In this document: positions 11,650 to 13,388 of the stretch, one piece after another
Position numbering within the stretch: the first letter of the stretch is position 1
How the letters are laid out: the number at the start of each line of letters is the position of its first letter
Assembly: GCA_020061725.1 (NCBI GenBank)
Contig: JAGUXS010000061.1
Location: 1 to 13,388, forward strand
Reading direction: 5' to 3'
DNA length: 13,388 nucleotides
DNA from: Patescibacteria group bacterium
GTDB lineage: Bacteria > Patescibacteriota > Patescibacteriia > UBA2591 > PGYQ01
The notes under the pieces: generated by a model
The model's input: the letters and a program-made list of their open reading frames with translations, nothing else
The model's database searches: none
Told to the model about the DNA's origin: nothing
Translations under genes and position numbers: made by a program

Positions 11650-13388
11650 ATGAGTAATAAATTAAAATTAACAGGTCTATTCGTAATTACCATAATGATT
11701 GGTGTTTTGGGATTAGCCGCTGTTATGCCAGTTGCCGCAGTTGAAACAATTGTTGACAAGGATTTGGTAAAAACCGCTGATTCCGGAAAAGTTTATGTGG
11801 TTTCTGGAGACACAATAAGACACATTGTAGATATAAATGTTTTTAATTCATACGGTTATGCTGTTAAAAATATTAAAACCGTTGCCAGTTTAGCTGATTA
11901 CACAGTCGGAGCTGCGTTAAACAAAGTAATGGACGGAACCTTAATTAAATCATTGACTGATAATGCTGTTTATGTTGTTTCTAATGGCAACAAACGACAT
12001 ATTACAACTTTAACCGCTTTTAATGGATTGGGTTATAAAGTTGCGAATATTGTTAAATTATCTTCAAAAGATATGGCGGCTTATACTACTGGCGATAGTA
12101 TTACTTCAGCCGCAACCATTCCAGACGGCGCTTTAGTTAAAGCAACTGATTCAGGGAAAGTTTATGTAATTGAAAACGGAAAGAAAAGACATATTAAAGA
12201 TATAGAAGCTTTCAAAATAAATAACTTTCAAACAAAGAACATTTTAGTAATTCCATCTGCCATAGTGGCAAGTGTCACAGCTGGCGAGGTAGTTATTGCT
12301 AAAATTACACCCACAACACCTGCAACACCTGCAGTCACCAGTGGCTTGGCTGTCGCTTTAGCTGCTGATACCCCAGTAAGCGGAACTTTGATAGCTAGAC
12401 AGTATGCCGCTCCTTTAATTAATATTGCTTTTAAAGGTAATGGCACGGTTACTTCTGTTACGTTAAAAAGAATTGGCGTTTCTGAAGATGCAACTCTTGC
12501 GAACGTCTATCTCTTTGATGGAAAGACAAGATTAACTGATGCTGGTTCAGTTTCTGCTGGCAATATTACTTTTTCAAATCCAGCAGGACTTTTTACAGTA
12601 AGTGATTTTAAAAATATTTCTGTAAAATCTGATATTGCTGCTCTTACTGCAGGACAGACTGTTGGCATTCAATTGACCGCTGTAACAACAAGCAAAGACA
12701 CAGTTAGTGGTTTGCCAGTTTCTGGTAATCTTCAAACTATTGCCACAGCTACTTTAGCTGATGTTACTTTTGGTACAGTTACTCCGTCTGGCGGTAGCAT
12801 TGATCCAGCTAAAGATGTGACTGTATGGCAAAGCTCTCTTACTATTTCTCAACGCGATGTCAATCTAACTCGTTTTGCTTTACGTCAAGTTGGTTCAATT
12901 AACAATAGTGATATTAATAACTTCCGTCTAATGGTTGATGGCGTTCAAATCGCTTTAGTTGCTAATTTAGACGCTAATGGTTATGTCACTTTTGATATAA
13001 ATCCAGCTAAAACTTTAGTTAATGGCAATCGCACAGTAAAAGTATTAGCTGATATTTTAGGCGGTTCTTCTCGTACCTTTAAATTCTCGCTTCGCCAAAA
13101 AGCTGACATAGAAGTATTAGATTCATCTTATGGTGTCAATGTTGGTTCTACTGCAATTTTCCCAGTTGCTTCAGCCGAAACTACTATTACCGCTGGCACC
13201 ATGACTGTTCAAAAAGCGGCTGATTCTGCTTCTGGCGATGTAACCCTTAATGCTAATGATGTATCATTGGGTAAATTTACCTTTACTGCTTATGGCGAAC
13301 CAATTAAAGTAGAAACTTTAAAAGCTCAATTTACTCATAGCGCAGACAATGCTACTAGTTTACGCAATGGTCGCATTATGGTAAATGG
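11650..13388 (+). CDS. Large secreted surface (S-layer-like) protein, 3' end outside the window
   Basis: 579 codons are present with no stop. A signal peptide (MSNKLKLTGLFVITIMIGVL...PVAA, likely cut near residue 30) is followed by three tandem repeats of about 55-64 residues, starting near 39, 98 and 162. Each has the pattern L(V/I)K..(D/N)(S/N)...VYV(V/I)...(K/R)RHI followed by F...GY/F and an N-I segment. A Thr/Pro linker (about 220-232) leads into a long beta-rich, Ala/Thr/Val/Gly-rich region without cysteines, as in S-layer or adhesin proteins. I recall comparable repeats at the start of many Patescibacteria surface proteins. Codon use is visibly richer in G and C than in neighbouring genes (GGC, GCC, GTC and ACC appear), as expected of a highly expressed gene or one of different origin. 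A strong Shine-Dalgarno and a long structured leader precede it. The S-layer role is inferred. Confidence 0.85.
   Translation, partial: MSNKLKLTGLFVITIMIGVLGLAAVMPVAAVETIVDKDLVKTADSGKVYVVSGDTIRHIVDINVFNSYGYAVKNIKTVASLADYTVGAALNKVMDGTLIKSLTDNAVYVVSNGNKRHITTLTAFNGLGYKVANIVKLSSKDMAAYTTGDSITSAATIPDGALVKATDSGKVYVIENGKKRHIKDIEAFKINNFQTKNILVIPSAIVASVTAGEVVIAKITPTTPATPAVTSGLAVALAADTPVSGTLIARQYAAPLINIAFKGNGTVTSVTLKRIGVSEDATLANVYLFDGKTRLTDAGSVSAGNITFSNPAGLFTVSDFKNISVKSDIAALTAGQTVGIQLTAVTTSKDTVSGLPVSGNLQTIATATLADVTFGTVTPSGGSIDPAKDVTVWQSSLTISQRDVNLTRFALRQVGSINNSDINNFRLMVDGVQIALVANLDANGYVTFDINPAKTLVNGNRTVKVLADILGGSSRTFKFSLRQKADIEVLDSSYGVNVGSTAIFPVASAETTITAGTMTVQKAADSASGDVTLNANDVSLGKFTFTAYGEPIKVETLKAQFTHSADNATSLRNGRIMVN
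11764..12300 (+). repeat. Three tandem protein repeats (KVYV...KRHI type)
   Basis: Repeat copies start at 11764, 11941 and 12133. The first and third share long stretches at DNA level around the GATTC(C/A)GG(A/G)AAAGTTTATGT block; the second is more diverged. They are probably duplicated domains that interact with the cell envelope or a glycan, by analogy with N-terminal anchoring repeats of surface proteins. Confidence 0.8.

Noticed and set aside
12228..12446. 72-codon minus-strand frame
   Set aside because: Antisense to the surface-protein gene, whose signal peptide, repeats and Shine-Dalgarno are clear.
1..13388. UGA recoding (genetic code 25, as in Gracilibacteria/SR1)
   Set aside because: The complete recognised genes stop at TAA or TAG, but no in-frame TGA occurs inside them and Trp is encoded by TGG, so nothing supports recoding.

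Overview
The window is very AT-rich, with short or absent Shine-Dalgarno signals, mostly TAA stops and many AT-only palindromes. Its gene families are typical of Candidatus Patescibacteria/CPR, probably a Parcubacteria-like lineage. This rests on gene content and style: a small DUF5667-type membrane protein beside an ECF sigma factor, a large exported surface protein opening with KVYV/KRHI-type repeats, and a smpB-tmRNA pair. No phylogenetic marker was compared.

Layout. (1) 11-1104: an RmlB-type dTDP-glucose 4,6-dehydratase, ending at a perfect 22-bp bidirectional hairpin terminator shared with a convergent gene. (2) 1122-3219, minus strand: a single-pass membrane protein with a Pro/Thr tandem-repeat tail and a GT4-type glycosyltransferase, separated by a hairpin-rich spacer. 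(3) 3220-3562: a divergent spacer with a 13-bp hairpin and a possible 23-codon small ORF. (4) 3563-5587: a translation block of smpB, a CCA-encoding tmRNA with an unusually long tag and a non-canonical T-loop, rpmI (L35) and infC (IF-3), the last two in reversed order relative to the usual infC-rpmI-rplT. (5) 5588-7755: a possible decayed minus-strand coding remnant, a SAM-dependent methyltransferase and a polytopic membrane protein. (6) 7835-11144: a membrane-anchored HtrA-like protein with a PDZ domain in which all three catalytic positions appear lost, then an ECF-type sigma factor with its own promoter, then a DUF5667-type membrane protein with a long charged C-terminus. (7) 11253-13388: a promoter, a roughly 360-nt highly structured leader or ncRNA, and the 5' part of a large secreted surface (S-layer-like) protein that runs off the window.

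How the parts may work together. Region 6 looks like an envelope-sensing unit: sigma factor, membrane partner and an inactive DegS-like PDZ protein. It sits directly upstream of what is probably an abundant surface-layer gene. The structured RNA between them contains a three-way junction (P1/P2/P3, with no nucleotides between P2 and P3 or between P3 and P1) and, downstream, two mutually exclusive pairings, one ending next to the surface gene's Shine-Dalgarno. This RNA and the pseudoprotease-sigma-DUF5667 module are the best candidates for undescribed biology.

A second theme is short repeated words. A 19-nt box of two ACAAG units followed by TAATTT lies 2 nt before the start codons of both smpB and infC and 15 nt before the glycosyltransferase start. 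Other words (AATTATG, ATTAGAA, CAAAATC-like) sit at gene borders and in places form the ends of coding regions.
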